Origin: Pseudonocardia alaniniphila
GTDB lineage: Bacteria; Actinomycetota; Actinomycetes; Mycobacteriales; Pseudonocardiaceae
Direction of reading: 5' to 3'
Length of the DNA stretch: 64,000 nt
NCBI RefSeq assembly: GCF_022524485.1
Contig: NZ_JAKXMK010000009.1
Location: 124,001-188,000 of the forward strand
Numbering within the stretch: position 1 is the first letter of the stretch; every line of letters begins with the position of its first letter. The position numbers were made by a program, and so were the translations under genes. Below, one piece after another: positions 43,958-53,205 of this stretch. The notes below the pieces were generated by a model. The model did not search any database. It was given only the letters and a program-made list of their open reading frames with translations, and was not told the DNA's origin.

Positions 43958-45004
43958 ATGTCGAGCGACCCCGTAGCCAGCGAGTCCGGCGCCGACATCC
44001 GAACGGTGGCAGTCGTCGGCTCGGGGTACATGGGCGGCGGAATCGCTCAAGTGCTCGCCTTGTCCGGCCGGGACGTCGTCCTGAGCGACGTCGATGCGGC
44101 CAAGGCGGAGGCCGCACGCGTCCGGCTCCTCGACGAGGCGCGGCGCTTCGTGCAGACCGACCTGTTCGACCCCGGCTCGGTGGAGATCCTCGAACAGCGG
44201 CTGCGTGCCGCTGACAGCATCGAGTCGGCCGTGGCAGACGTCGACTACGTCACGGAGGCCGTCTTCGAAGACCGACAGGTCAAGGCCGACGCACTGCGGC
44301 GGATCTCCCGGGCCGCCCGCGCCGACACCGTGATCGGCACGAACACGTCGGCCATCCCGATCGGTGAGCTCGCCGAGTCCGTCGAGCGTCCCGAACGCTT
44401 CCTCGGCGTGCACTGGATGAACCCGGCGCCGTTCGTGCCCGCCATCGAGCTCATCGCGACCGCGCGGACGTCCGAGGACACGATCGCCCGTGTCGAGGCG
44501 ATGGTCACCGAGGCGGGCAAAGTTCCGGCCCGGATCGCCGACAGCCCCGGCTTCGTCGCGAACCGGCTCCAGTTCGCGCTGTACAAGGAAGCCGTGCGGA
44601 TGGTGGACGAGGGATTGGCCACCCCGTCACAGATCGACACCGTCGTGAGCAACGCCTTCGGGTTCCGGCTCGCGCTCTTCGGTCCCTTTGCGATCGGGGA
44701 CATGGCCGGGCTTGATGTCTACGCCGCCTCCTACGACAGCCTGGCCGCCGAGTACGGCGACCGGCTGGCCGCGCCGGAACGGCTGCGCAAGACGGTCGAG
44801 GAGGGCAACCTCGGGATCAAGAGCGGCCGCGGGTTCCTCGACATCCCCAGCGAGGACGTTCCGGCGCTGCTCGCCTACCGGGACGCCGCCTATCGGCGGC
44901 TCAGCCTCTTGCGCCGGGAGCTCGGTGGCGCGCCCGGCCTCGACGCCGCCGCCCAGAAGGAATCGGCACGGAAGGAATCCTCGGAGAAGGAATCCGGGCA
45001 GTGA
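43958..45004 (+). CDS. 3-hydroxyacyl-CoA dehydrogenase-fold sugar-acid dehydrogenase
   Basis: 348 residues. NAD-binding GSGYMGGGIAQVLALSG (21-37), catalytic His in GVHWMNPAPF, Glu in VPAIELI, then the C-terminal helical domain (GFVANRLQFALYKEAVRMVD). The family includes 3-hydroxybutyryl-CoA dehydrogenase and L-gulonate 3-dehydrogenase (lambda-crystallin). In this context oxidation of a sugar acid at C3 is more likely (inference). ATG at 43958 follows AAGGAG by 8 nt. The C-terminus has the tandem motif KES three times. Confidence 0.82.
   Translation: MSSDPVASESGADIRTVAVVGSGYMGGGIAQVLALSGRDVVLSDVDAAKAEAARVRLLDEARRFVQTDLFDPGSVEILEQRLRAADSIESAVADVDYVTEAVFEDRQVKADALRRISRAARADTVIGTNTSAIPIGELAESVERPERFLGVHWMNPAPFVPAIELIATARTSEDTIARVEAMVTEAGKVPARIADSPGFVANRLQFALYKEAVRMVDEGLATPSQIDTVVSNAFGFRLALFGPFAIGDMAGLDVYAASYDSLAAEYGDRLAAPERLRKTVEEGNLGIKSGRGFLDIPSEDVPALLAYRDAAYRRLSLLRRELGGAPGLDAAAQKESARKESSEKESGQ
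44957..44994 (+). repeat. 15-bp spaced AAGGAATC repeats before DeoR gene
   Basis: AAGGAATC occurs at 44957, 44972 and 44987, exactly 15 bp apart, encoding KES at the end of the dehydrogenase. Each copy is a Shine-Dalgarno-like AAGGA; the last is 7-10 nt before the GTG of the DeoR gene. May boost translational coupling. Confidence 0.6.
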
Positions 45005-45849
45005 TCGAGAAGGACACGAATCTCATTCCCGACCAGCGCCGCGAGAAGCTCATGCGGTTGCTGCGCAGGGACACCGTCCTCAGCGTCGCTCAGCTCACCG
45101 AGCTTCTCGGCGTCTCCCACATGACCGTGCGCCGCGACATCGTCGTGCTCGAGCGGGAGGGCCGGGCCTACTCGGTGCCCGGCGGCGTGCGCCACGCGAG
45201 CTCCATGCGCGAGGAGCCGACGTTCGCCACGAAAGCGGGCACCGAGCGTCCCGAGAAAGTCGCCATCGCGCAGCGGGCCGAAAGCCTGTTGCACGACGAC
45301 ATGACGATCTACCTCGATGCGGGCACGACCACCGGCGCCCTCACCCCGGCCATCCGCGAACGCCGCGGAATCACCGTGATCACGAACGACTGCGTCATCG
45401 TCGACGACCTGACCGGATCCACGAACGTGGACGTGATCCATGTCGGCGGGCGTCTCGACCACACCAACCGATCCACGGTCGGGCGGCTGGCGGCCCAGAC
45501 GCTCCGGCAGCTGAACACCGACCTCGCGTTCATCAGCACCAGCTCCTGGGATCTGAGCCGGGGGGTCACCACGCCGGCCGAAGCCAAGGTCGAGGTCAAG
45601 CTCGCGGCCCTGGACGGTGCCTCGGAGTCGGTGCTCCTGGCGACGAGCACGAAGTTCGGGACCTTCGGCATGTACGACGTCGTACCGCTACGCCGTTTCG
45701 ACCGCATCATCACCGACGACAGGCTGCAGGCAGCTGCCGCCGACGGAATCCGCGATCTCGGTGTCGAACTCGACCTCGCGCACCCCGCCACCACCGAAGA
45801 TGCGCCCGGAATCGCGGTCGCACGGGCTGGTGAATCCCTCCGTCTCTGA
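45001..45849 (+). CDS. DeoR-family regulator of the sugar-acid island
   Basis: 282 residues. HTH: RREKLMRLLRRDTVLSVAQL, LGVSHMTVRRDIVVLEREGR; then a sugar-phosphate sensor domain (IYLDAGTTTGALTPAIRERR, ITVITND, VIHVGGRLDHTNRSTVG). DeoR regulators repress until a sugar phosphate binds; a phosphorylated oxo-tetronate would be a natural signal. GTG overlaps the dehydrogenase stop (GTGA). Confidence 0.9.
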   Translation: MIEKDTNLIPDQRREKLMRLLRRDTVLSVAQLTELLGVSHMTVRRDIVVLEREGRAYSVPGGVRHASSMREEPTFATKAGTERPEKVAIAQRAESLLHDDMTIYLDAGTTTGALTPAIRERRGITVITNDCVIVDDLTGSTNVDVIHVGGRLDHTNRSTVGRLAAQTLRQLNTDLAFISTSSWDLSRGVTTPAEAKVEVKLAALDGASESVLLATSTKFGTFGMYDVVPLRRFDRIITDDRLQAAAADGIRDLGVELDLAHPATTEDAPGIAVARAGESLRL

Positions 45850-45887
45850 CGGTCACGCGATAGAACTGGTGGTTCTCACAAGTGCAC

Positions 45888-47180
45888 ATGGGCACTCGAA
45901 GTGGAGTCCGTACCCAGGCATCCGGTATCCGCGTCTCCGGCCTTCGCTGGTGGATGTTCGGGTTCTTCGTCCTCGTCATGATCATCAACTACATCGACCG
46001 CGCGTCGTTGTCGATCGCTATGCCGTTGATCAGCAAGGACCTGCATCTCGACGCGGCGATCACGGGGGTCGTCCTCAGCTCGTTCGGCTGGACCTACGCC
46101 GTGATGCAGCTACCCGGCGGCTGGCTGGTGGACAAGCTGAAGCCGCGCAAGGTCGTGACCGGGAGTCTGCTCGGCTGGGGCGTCATCGAGGGACTGACCG
46201 GACTCGCGAACGGTGTGGCCTCGCTGATCGGCATGCGGATGCTCCTCGGCGTCTTCGAAGGCCCGGTGCAGAACGGCGCCAACGCGTCGCTGACGCGCTG
46301 GCTGCGCAAGAGCGAGCACGCCCGCGGGAGCACGCTCGTCGACGGCGGCGGCCCGCTGGGCACGGCGTTCGGCGGGCTGCTGGTCACGGGTCTGATCGTC
46401 TGGCTGGGCACGTGGCGGCTGGCGTTCGCCGGCGTCGGCCTGATCACGGTGCTGGTCGGCGTGGCCGCCTGGGTCTTCATGCGGGACAACCCGGCCACCC
46501 ACCCCATGATCACGCGTGAGGAGGCGGACTATCTCGCAAAGGGCGATGCCGAGGAAGGTCGAGAGCCCGAAGCGCGGGGGTCGGCACTGCGGTACTTCCG
46601 GTTCCGCAGTGCCTGGCTGCTGCTCATCGCGTTCTTCGGCTACGACGCGGTGGTCTACGGCCTGCTGACGTGGGCACCGTCCTACGTGAGCGAGGTGCAG
46701 CACGTCTCGTTCGGCATCACCGGGCTCTGGACGTTCGTCATCTTCGGCGCGGGCTTCGTCGGCGAACTGATCGCGGGCCAGGTGGCGGACCGGTGGATCC
46801 GATCCGGCGCGTCCGCCAACCTCGTGCTCCGCACCCTGCTTGGCCTCGCCGGCGTCGGGGTCGCCGTCGCGATCATCCTCGTCAACACGGTGTCGACACC
46901 CGCGGCGGCGATCCTGCTGATCAGCCTGGCGAACTTCTTCCTTCGCTGGGGCGGGTTGTACTGGTCCGTTCCCGCGCGGCTCGCGTCGTCGCAGCACGTC
47001 GGCCGGCTCTCCGGGGCCATGAACTTCTCGGGCAACGTGGCCGGGATCCTCGCTCCGATCCTGGTCGGCGTGATCGTCCAGGTGTCCGGAAGCTTCGTCG
47101 GGGTCTTCATCATGTTCGCCATCGCCGGCCTGCTGATGGCGGTCCCGTCGGTGGCCATCGACTACTCGCGCAAGCTCTGA
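45888..47180 (+). CDS. MFS transporter, anion:cation symporter (sugar-acid) type
   Basis: 430 residues, 12 TM segments. Signature MIINYIDRASLSIAMPLISK in TM1, GVFEGPVQNGANASLTRWL in TM4, typical for the ACS family (D-galactonate, hexuronate, tartrate carriers). It probably brings the sugar acid into the cell by H+ symport. ATG at 45888, 38 nt after DeoR; GTG two codons earlier possible. Last gene of the plus-strand operon; a transposon remnant begins 4 bp downstream. Confidence 0.9.
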   Translation: MGTRSGVRTQASGIRVSGLRWWMFGFFVLVMIINYIDRASLSIAMPLISKDLHLDAAITGVVLSSFGWTYAVMQLPGGWLVDKLKPRKVVTGSLLGWGVIEGLTGLANGVASLIGMRMLLGVFEGPVQNGANASLTRWLRKSEHARGSTLVDGGGPLGTAFGGLLVTGLIVWLGTWRLAFAGVGLITVLVGVAAWVFMRDNPATHPMITREEADYLAKGDAEEGREPEARGSALRYFRFRSAWLLLIAFFGYDAVVYGLLTWAPSYVSEVQHVSFGITGLWTFVIFGAGFVGELIAGQVADRWIRSGASANLVLRTLLGLAGVGVAVAIILVNTVSTPAAAILLISLANFFLRWGGLYWSVPARLASSQHVGRLSGAMNFSGNVAGILAPILVGVIVQVSGSFVGVFIMFAIAGLLMAVPSVAIDYSRKL

Positions 47181-47183
47181 CCT

Positions 47184-47607
47184 TGATCTTCAACCTGCAG
47201 GCTGTTGTCGGGCGGTGGCGGCGAGGTCACGTCGGGGGTTCGTACCGACCTCGTAGTGGATAGCGGTGCTGGCGTTCTCGGAGCCGGGTGGGCGGCCTGG
47301 GCCGGGGCGGGTCACGTCGTATCCGGGGTCCATCACGATCAGCATGTCCGGGTCGCCCTCGTGCCAGTGTCCCGCCGCGGCGAGTCGCTCGACCACCGCC
47401 CCGAGCTGGTTGGCGGTGACTGCGGTGGTGTCATCGGGGGGCCCTGAGGGCAGCCACGGACTGACATCGACCGCCGCACAACACGGAGCATCGTGGCCAC
47501 CGCTTTCGTCGTCGAGCTCGAAGATGATCAGGCGGTGGTCGTGCCATGTCCCGGTGACACGCCGAACGTCCACCGCCCCCGGCCTGGCCGCCCGAGGTTG
47601 AAGATCA
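47184..47607 (-). mobile_element. 424-bp internally deleted insertion element
   Basis: The ends are perfect 12-bp inverted repeats: TGATCTTCAACC (47184-47195) and GGTTGAAGATCA (47596-47607). Inside is a single shrunken transposase frame. One end coincides with the stop codon of the CGNR gene, the other is 4 bp from the MFS stop. It cannot move on its own but might be mobilised. An inverted partial copy of one end is at 52113-52277. Confidence 0.75.
47190..47573 (-). pseudogene. Transposase remnant with in-frame deletions
   Basis: 127 codons. The blocks CCAAVDVSPWLPS, DDTTAVTANQLGAVVERLAA, GDPDMLIVMDPGYDVTR and PGPGRPPGSENAST follow the order of an IS701-like (NF041680-type) transposase, but the parts between them, including much of the catalytic DDE core, are gone without breaking the frame. 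Not functional. The 5' end of the frame is in the element's other arm. Confidence 0.65.
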
Positions 47608-48186
47608 GGCGTTGCCCTTGGTCCGCAGTCGTGCCCGGTAGGTGGTCTTCTTGGCCTTGTCGCCGCAGGTGGTCATCGAGCACCACCGGCGTTGACCCGG
47701 CCGCGACTCATCGACGAACAGGCCACCGCAGGACGTGTCGGCGCAGATCTTGATGCGCCCACGCAGCGAGCCGGTGAACAGTTCGACTGCATCCCGGGCG
47801 ATCACGGCCAGCGCACTGCCCAGAGAGGTGCCCGACCAGGAGAACTCCGCGGCATCATCAGATAGCTGCGGGGAAAGCGGAACGACGGCCGCCGCGCGGT
47901 TGATCCTCGCTATGTCGGCCTTCTCTGGCACGCGCGCGTCCACGATGGCCTCGCCTACCCGCTGGATCGCCTCGCGCAACGCTCTAGCCTGGTTCAGTTC
48001 CTCGGCGGTGACGGCCGGCGGCCGCGGCAACAGCCCCGCCTCCACGCACCAACGCGCCAGGTCGGCGGGCTCGGACAGACGCTCGTAGGGCGTCGGCAGT
48101 CCGCGGTCGCCAAGGGTGGCCGGGAGCGTGAAGCACAGCCGGGTGTCCCGGAACCGGAAGTCCCGTTTTGTCCGCCGATCCACCAT
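47605..48186 (-). CDS. ABATE/CGNR zinc-finger regulator, variant CGDK
   Basis: 193 residues. N-terminal ABATE stress-related domain (FRDTRLCFTLPATLGDRGLP; ELNQARALREAIQRV), C-terminal zinc finger CADTSCGGLFVDESR and RRWCSMTTCGDKAKK. The family signature CGNR is CGDK here; the four Cys are kept. Probably a DNA-binding regulator. ATG 48186. Its TGA is part of the inverted repeat of the insertion remnant, so its original C-terminus may have been changed. Confidence 0.8.
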   Translation of the reverse strand: MVDRRTKRDFRFRDTRLCFTLPATLGDRGLPTPYERLSEPADLARWCVEAGLLPRPPAVTAEELNQARALREAIQRVGEAIVDARVPEKADIARINRAAAVVPLSPQLSDDAAEFSWSGTSLGSALAVIARDAVELFTGSLRGRIKICADTSCGGLFVDESRPGQRRWCSMTTCGDKAKKTTYRARLRTKGNA

Positions 48187-48266
48187 ATCCACCACTATAA
48201 CCGGTGGACGCCTCGGCTTCGTCGCCGGTATGGTGGCACCAGTCTTAGCGGTGGCCGAGGGGGGTG

Positions 48267-48660
48267 ATGGGATGGTTCGAGAACCAGGTCGTACTCGTGA
48301 CGGGCGCCTTCGCCCGCGAGGGCGCGACGGTCGCGGTGATGGTCGGGGGGTCGCCATCACGGCAGACGTGACCAGTGCGGCGAGCATGGGCGCGCGGCGC
48401 GGGAGACCGTGGCACAGTTCAGCAGGCTCGATTGCGCATTCACCGACGCCGGCGTCGAAGGCCAGTTCGGACCGCTGACGGACCTGGGCGAGCACGTCTG
48501 GGACCACACGATCGAGGTCAACCTCAAGGGCGTGTGGCTGTCCATGACATACGAGATCGCCGCCATGCTTGCGGGGACGGCGGCACCATCGTCAACAGCT
48601 CCAGCGACCTATTCGTGCTCGGCCTTTCGCTGCGCCGTCGCAGCGTAGGCCCCGGCGGGG
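48267..48660 (+). pseudogene. Broken SDR gene
   Basis: Starts as MGWFENQVVLVTGA then jumps to FAREGATVAV, missing the GSGIG nucleotide loop, hits a stop near 48371, then continues in another frame with RLDCAFTDAGVEGQFGPLTD and VWDHTIEVNLKGVWLSMTYE. The last third is lost. Clearly a dead SDR gene. Confidence 0.75.
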
Positions 48661-49246
48661 GGTCAGCAGTGAATACCGCCGGCGTCCGCCCGGGAGACAC
48701 GGTGATCATTGAAAGCGTCGGGATCGGCGCTAACGCGGTACAGGGAGCCGTGCACGCCGGCGCGGTCAACGCCATCGCGGTCGACCCGGTGCCATTCACA
48801 GCGGGAGGCGGCCGAGTTGCTCGGCGCCACCTACACGTGGACAACATGCTCGTGGGCCGACGGGATCGCCAGGAGCCTCACCGATGGCCAAGGCTGCGAC
48901 GTGGCCACCGTGGCGGTCGGCGTGATGACGGGCGAGATCGCCGCCGAAGCGTTCTTCGCGATGCGCGAGCAAGGCACCGTGGTTGTGGCCGGCCTCGGTG
49001 ACCTCACGGAGGTGGGCCCGCTGATTCCACTCACCGAGCTCACCATGATGGAGAAGCAGCTCAAAAGGATCGCTGTTCGGATCATCGAACCCGACCGCCC
49101 GCATCCGCCGACTGCTCGAACGCTACCGCGACGGGCACCTGAAACTGGTCGAGCTGGCCACCACCACTTACGGCCTGGACGAGATCAACCAGGGCTTCGA
49201 GGACATGCACGCCGGCAAGAACATCCGCGGCCTGATCGTCTACTGA
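48660..49246 (+). pseudogene. Broken NDMA-dependent alcohol dehydrogenase gene
   Basis: C-terminal two thirds only: AGVRPGDTVIIESVGIGANA, AVQGAVHAGAVNAIAVDPVP, then in a second frame EAAELLGATYTW and TVVVAGLGDLTEVGPLIPLT, then in a third frame LVELATTTYGLDEINQGFED with GKNIRGLIVY. This order fits the mycofactocin-associated, NDMA-dependent MDR family. At least two frameshifts; N-terminal zinc region absent. Confidence 0.75.
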
Positions 49247-49283
49247 GCATCGTCGGGCGGAGCCGGCCCGCGAGGACGCCGCC

Positions 49284-49421
49284 TTTCAGAACATGAGTTC
49301 GGTCCCGATCCCGTGGGTCGAGACCGCGGACATCTCGAACGCGATGGCCTTCCTGTGCTCGGACGAGGCCGGCAACACACCGGCGGTCGCCGCCGGCATG
49401 AACGCCACGAACGCTGACTGA
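49284..49421 (+). pseudogene. C-terminal scrap of an SDR gene
   Basis: Frame ending in TGA at 49419-49421 reads FQNMSSVPIPWVETADISNA, MAFLCSDEAGNTPAVAAGMN. This is the C-terminus of a mycofactocin-coupled SDR, immediately upstream of an intact one (49445). Probably a leftover of a tandem duplication. Confidence 0.6.
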
Positions 49422-49444
49422 CCAGGACGACGGAGGAGATCACG

Positions 49445-50254
49445 ATGGCAGGACGTCTCGAAGGCAAGGTCGCCCTGGTCTCCGGCGCGGCGCGGGGGCA
49501 GGGCCGGTCGCACGCGGTGCGGCTGGCGCAGGAGGGCGCAGACATCATCGCGTTCGACGTGTGCCGCCAGCTCGACACCGTGCCCTACCCGATGGCGGTC
49601 GCGGAAGACCTCGAGCAGACGGTCAAGCTCGTCGAGGACCTCGACCGCCGGATCATCGCGCGGGAGGCCGACGTGCGCGACGCTGCAGCCGTGCAAGCTC
49701 TCGTCGACGACGGCGTGAGCGAGTTCGGCCGCCTCGACGTGGTGTGTGCCAACGCCGGCATCGCCGGGATGGCGGAGAACACCTGGACCATGACCGAGGA
49801 CCAGTGGGAGGAGATGATCGCGGTCAACCTCACGGGCGTGTGGAAGACCGTGAAGGCGGCGATACCCGCGATGATCGAGGCCGGCAACGGCGGCTCGATC
49901 GTCATCACCAGCTCGACCTTCGGCGCGAAGGGCATGGCCGGAATTGCGCACTATGTCACGGCGAAACACGGCGTCGTCGGCCTGATGCGCACCCTGGCCA
50001 ACGAGCTGGCCCCGCACTTCATCCGGGTCAACACCGTGCACCCCACGGGCGTCAACACGCCGATGATCATGAACGACGCCATGGAGCAGGTGCTCTCCAA
50101 CGCCAGTATCTCGGTCAACCTGCAGAACGCGTTGCCGGTGGAGATGGTCGAGCCGGTGGACATCTCCAACGCCATCGTGTGGCTCGCCTCCGAGGAGGCC
50201 CGCTACGTCACGGGCGTGTCGCTGCCGGTGGACGCCGGGTTCCTGCAGCGGTGA
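49445..50254 (+). CDS. Mycofactocin-coupled SDR family oxidoreductase
   Basis: 269 residues. Nucleotide-binding [11 protein letters not shown] (14-24), the extra segment after the second strand ([20 protein letters not shown]) that marks this subfamily with tightly held NAD, CANAG, catalytic YVTAKHG, and end [20 protein letters not shown]. The electrons are thought to go to mycofactocin. No mftA-F genes are in the window. ATG with GGAGGAG upstream. Confidence 0.9.
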   Translation: MAGRLEGKVALVSGAARGQGRSHAVRLAQEGADIIAFDVCRQLDTVPYPMAVAEDLEQTVKLVEDLDRRIIAREADVRDAAAVQALVDDGVSEFGRLDVVCANAGIAGMAENTWTMTEDQWEEMIAVNLTGVWKTVKAAIPAMIEAGNGGSIVITSSTFGAKGMAGIAHYVTAKHGVVGLMRTLANELAPHFIRVNTVHPTGVNTPMIMNDAMEQVLSNASISVNLQNALPVEMVEPVDISNAIVWLASEEARYVTGVSLPVDAGFLQR

Positions 50255-50364
50255 CCAGTCCGGCGGCACCGGGGTGGTCAGCAGGCGACGTGGTCGTGGC
50301 ACCAGAAGGTTGCGATGGAAAGGGTACAGATGAATGAGTCATAGAAGGTCGATGCCGTGGTCGG

Positions 50365-50542
<178 letters not shown>

Positions 50543-50574
50543 AATGGACCGACTACGCGAGCCATTGAGTTCTT

Positions 50575-50754
50575 TCAGGTGCAGATGAAGCGCGCGTAAA
50601 ACCGCTCGGTATCCGCATTCAATGGACGCGGCTCCAGTGTCGCCGGAAAGTCCCTTCGATCGACCGTGTCGATGAGGCCGCCCTCTGTCATGGCCTCAAA
50701 ATAGGTGCGCCGCGCCAGAGGGTGATACCGGGCCGAGAAGACTGTGACGGACAC
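50575..50754 (-). pseudogene. 59-codon coding-like remnant, minus strand
   Basis: From a GTG (50752-50754): SVTVFSARYHPLARRTYFEA, MTEGGLIDTVDRRDF, LEPRPLNADTERFYARFICT, stop. The composition is protein-like but no ribosome-binding signal exists and the codon bias is weaker than in neighbours. Family not recognised; probably the tail of a gene cut off by the rearrangements here. Confidence 0.35.
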
Positions 50755-50809
50755 AACTGAAATGCAATTACCCCTCTTTTTGAGCTGGTGAAATCAGTGT
50801 CACTGAGCT

Positions 50810-50815
50810 ACGTTC
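50810..50815 (+). promoter_or_regulatory. -10 box of leaderless SDR gene
   Basis: TACGTT (TANNNT) ends 6 nt before the ATG at 50822, and there is no ribosome-binding site, so the mRNA is probably leaderless. Confidence 0.5.
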
Positions 50816-50821
50816 TCTGAT

Positions 50822-51601
50822 ATGGGAAATAGAGATGGAGCCTCACGGCTCGATCGAAAGGTCGCACTGGTAACAGGCGCGAGTTCGGGGATCGGCGAGG
50901 CCACGGCAAAGGCGCTCGCTCGAGAGGGTGCGCGTGTCGTGCTCGCCGCGCGGCGGGAGGAGGAGCTGCAGCGCGTCGCCGGGGAGATTGAGGAGGCGGG
51001 TGGCACGGCGCTCGCCGTCCGCACCGACATCTTGGTCGAGGACGAGGTCGCCAACGCCGTCCGCGTAGCGGAAGAGCGGTTCGGCGGCCTGGACATCGCC
51101 TTCAACAACGCGGCGAGCCACGATGTCCCCGCGCCGATCGTGGAGCACGCAACGGATGCGTGGCGCGCGGCCATCGAGGGCATGCTGACCACCGTCTTCA
51201 TCTCCATCCGTCATGAGGCACCGGCGCTGCTGCGCCGGGGCGCTGGAGCGATCATCAACAACGCCTCAGTCCTGGCCATCGTGGGCACCGGCGGCGGGAT
51301 GAGCTCGTACGTTGCCGCAAAGCACGGGGTGATCGGGTTGACCCGGGCCGCCGCGTTGGAGCTGGCGCCGCAGAACGTCCGGGTCAACGCGATCGCCCTC
51401 GGCACCACTGAGACCCCGATGGTGTGGGCGGAGCGGGAGTCCGCTCCGGAGCTGTCGGAGAAGTTCCGTGCCTCTGTCCCGCTCGGGCGGACCGCGACCC
51501 CTGACGAGCCGGCGTCGTTGGTGGCCTACCTCGCGGGCGACGATGCGGCGTTCATCACCGGTGCCGTCATAGCCATGGACGGCGGCTGGACCGCCCAGTG
51601 A
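50822..51601 (+). CDS. SDR family oxidoreductase, classical
   Basis: 259 residues. TGASSGIG (18-25), NNAA at about 96-99, catalytic YVAAKHG, and DGGW end. NAD(P)-dependent alcohol/ketone oxidoreductase, substrate unknown. Surrounded by remnants of a Baeyer-Villiger enzyme and dehydrogenases, which suggests an original ring-ketone or alcohol degradation cluster (inference). Confidence 0.9.
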   Translation: MGNRDGASRLDRKVALVTGASSGIGEATAKALAREGARVVLAARREEELQRVAGEIEEAGGTALAVRTDILVEDEVANAVRVAEERFGGLDIAFNNAASHDVPAPIVEHATDAWRAAIEGMLTTVFISIRHEAPALLRRGAGAIINNASVLAIVGTGGGMSSYVAAKHGVIGLTRAAALELAPQNVRVNAIALGTTETPMVWAERESAPELSEKFRASVPLGRTATPDEPASLVAYLAGDDAAFITGAVIAMDGGWTAQ

Positions 51602-51779
51602 GAACAGTCGTCCGAATCGAGCGCCTGATTGACGCACATCGGTGCTGCTGCAGGCGGTTAGGACCCGGCATGGACGGTCCTGGACGACCTTGACGAGTGT
51701 GGGAGGCCAAGGGGCAGGCCTACATCAGCGGAGTGCAGCAACGCGAGCCACCGCCAGCACCAGTATCGCCCACCATGCC

Positions 51780-51814
51780 AGAAGGCCCCTGATCTGCGAG
51801 ATCGGGGGCCTTCT
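51780..51814. terminator. Long near-perfect hairpin
   Basis: 16-base arms (51780-51795 and 51799-51814) with one G-T wobble and a 3-nt loop; core AGAAGGCCCC/GGGGGCCTTCT, then GGGTTT. Strong terminator. Nothing else convincing is in 51602-51779; 51815-52110 holds no recognisable gene, except two GTGCCC units at 51834-51850. Confidence 0.7.
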
Positions 51815-52112
51815 GGGTTTGTGCACCGCTATCGTGCCCGCAGCGTGCCCCAAGGGGTCTGAACGTGGCACCGCCGGAGCAGGCTGGATTGTTGGCCTCG
51901 GCTGCGCGTCGTCGTCAAGGCCCGGTGCACGTCGTGCCGCGGCGCTCACGATGCACTGGACGCCGGGCGCTCACGTGCTGCTACCGGTGCTGGTGCTCGC
52001 TCGCCGCGCGGACACCGTGGCGGTGATCGGGGCGGCGCTGGCAGCCTCGGCCGCCGGGCTGGGGCATCGACGCGGCCCGGGTCAGACGCGGGTTCCGGAA
52101 GCTCCGCGGGAC

Positions 52113-52277
52113 AACCGTCCAGCCGGACGGCCACCGAAACCGACACGCCCCGGCCCAGGCCGCCCACCCGACTGCAAGAACGCCGGCACCGCTCCTCACT
52201 ACGAGGCCGGTCAGAACCCCCGACGTGACCTCGCCGCCACCGCACGACAACAGCCTGCCGGTTCAAGATCAAGCTGA
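52113..52277 (+). pseudogene. Transposase C-terminal fragment, inverted relative to the 47-kb element
   Basis: Reads RPGPGRPPDCKNAGTAPHYE, then NPRRDLAATARQQPAG, matching the C-terminal end of the 47190-47573 frame. GGTTCAAGATCA at 52260-52271 matches that element's inverted repeat in 11 of 12 positions. No second end was found, so only one arm remains. Confidence 0.65.
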
Positions 52278-52309
52278 GATCCGCCGCGCGTGATTCGGTC
52301 CCGTGACCG

Positions 52310-53179
52310 TCACTGCGGCTGATCGGCGGCGACCTCGTCGATGGTGAGCCCGCGGTCGATGCCGTGCGGAGTGACCTGCTGACCGGGTTCGAGCTCGAGC
52401 GCTGTGCCGTCGAGGAGAACGGTGACCTTGTCCGGCTCGAACGAGACCAGGTCACGCACCCGTGCGACCTCGGACCACGCGTCGCGGTACGACCACGCGG
52501 CACGCTTGGCCTCGCCGATGTCGTAGTAGTCGGCCAGTCCCTTGTACGGGCAGAAGGTCTGGCCGTCGACGGGGGTCAGGGCGGTCTCGTCGATGTCGGC
52601 CCGCGGGACGTACCAGCGTGGGGCGAACCCGGACTCGTAGAGGACCACGGGTTCCGCCGTGTCGGCGATCGGGCGGTCACCCAGGCAAACGACCAGATGG
52701 CGTGACGTGTGGCGGATGTCGATGCGGTGGTAGGCGTCCGCGGCGTGACCGAGGATGCGTTCGTCCTCCTCGTAGAAGGCGTCCATCGCCCGCCAGGCGA
52801 ATGCGACCCGCCCCTCGAACTCACGCGCGTGTTCCGGCAGGCCGATGTGCTGCCACGCCCCACGCTGCGCCGTCTTTCCGGTGGTGTGCAACGCGAACCA
52901 GGACGTCGGCCCGAGATCGCGATGGTCGGTGACGGTGTCCAGCCGTTTCAGCACCTCGGGCGCGATGTCGCCGAACGGGAAGTAGGCGACGGGGTAGCGG
53001 CCGGGTTCGTGCAGCAGTACGACGTCCTCGCTGTCGGCGATCCACTCACCCCCGAGCCGCACCCGCATCCGTCGCCGCAACGGCTCGGCGAACAGCAGCC
53101 GGTCGGGGAGTGGGTCGGGGACGAGGAAACGCCCGACCCTTCCCGGCGAGAGCGGTCCTTGCTGCCACGACAGGCCCAT
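52310..53179 (-). CDS. DUF427 domain protein (two copies)
   Basis: 289 residues with two DUF427 beta-tent domains: residues 35-130 (MRVRLGGEWIADSEDVVLLH; YFPFGDIAPEVLKR) and 150-250 (HLVVCLGDRPIADTAEPVVL; PYKGLADYYDI). Function unknown; the domain is thought to bind nucleotides or redox partners. Third gene of the dehalogenase-SDR operon, 26 nt after the SDR. Confidence 0.85.
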   Translation of the reverse strand: MGLSWQQGPLSPGRVGRFLVPDPLPDRLLFAEPLRRRMRVRLGGEWIADSEDVVLLHEPGRYPVAYFPFGDIAPEVLKRLDTVTDHRDLGPTSWFALHTTGKTAQRGAWQHIGLPEHAREFEGRVAFAWRAMDAFYEEDERILGHAADAYHRIDIRHTSRHLVVCLGDRPIADTAEPVVLYESGFAPRWYVPRADIDETALTPVDGQTFCPYKGLADYYDIGEAKRAAWSYRDAWSEVARVRDLVSFEPDKVTVLLDGTALELEPGQQVTPHGIDRGLTIDEVAADQPQ

Positions 53180-53205
53180 CGGGAGGTCCTCCGATCGGTT
53201 CCGGA

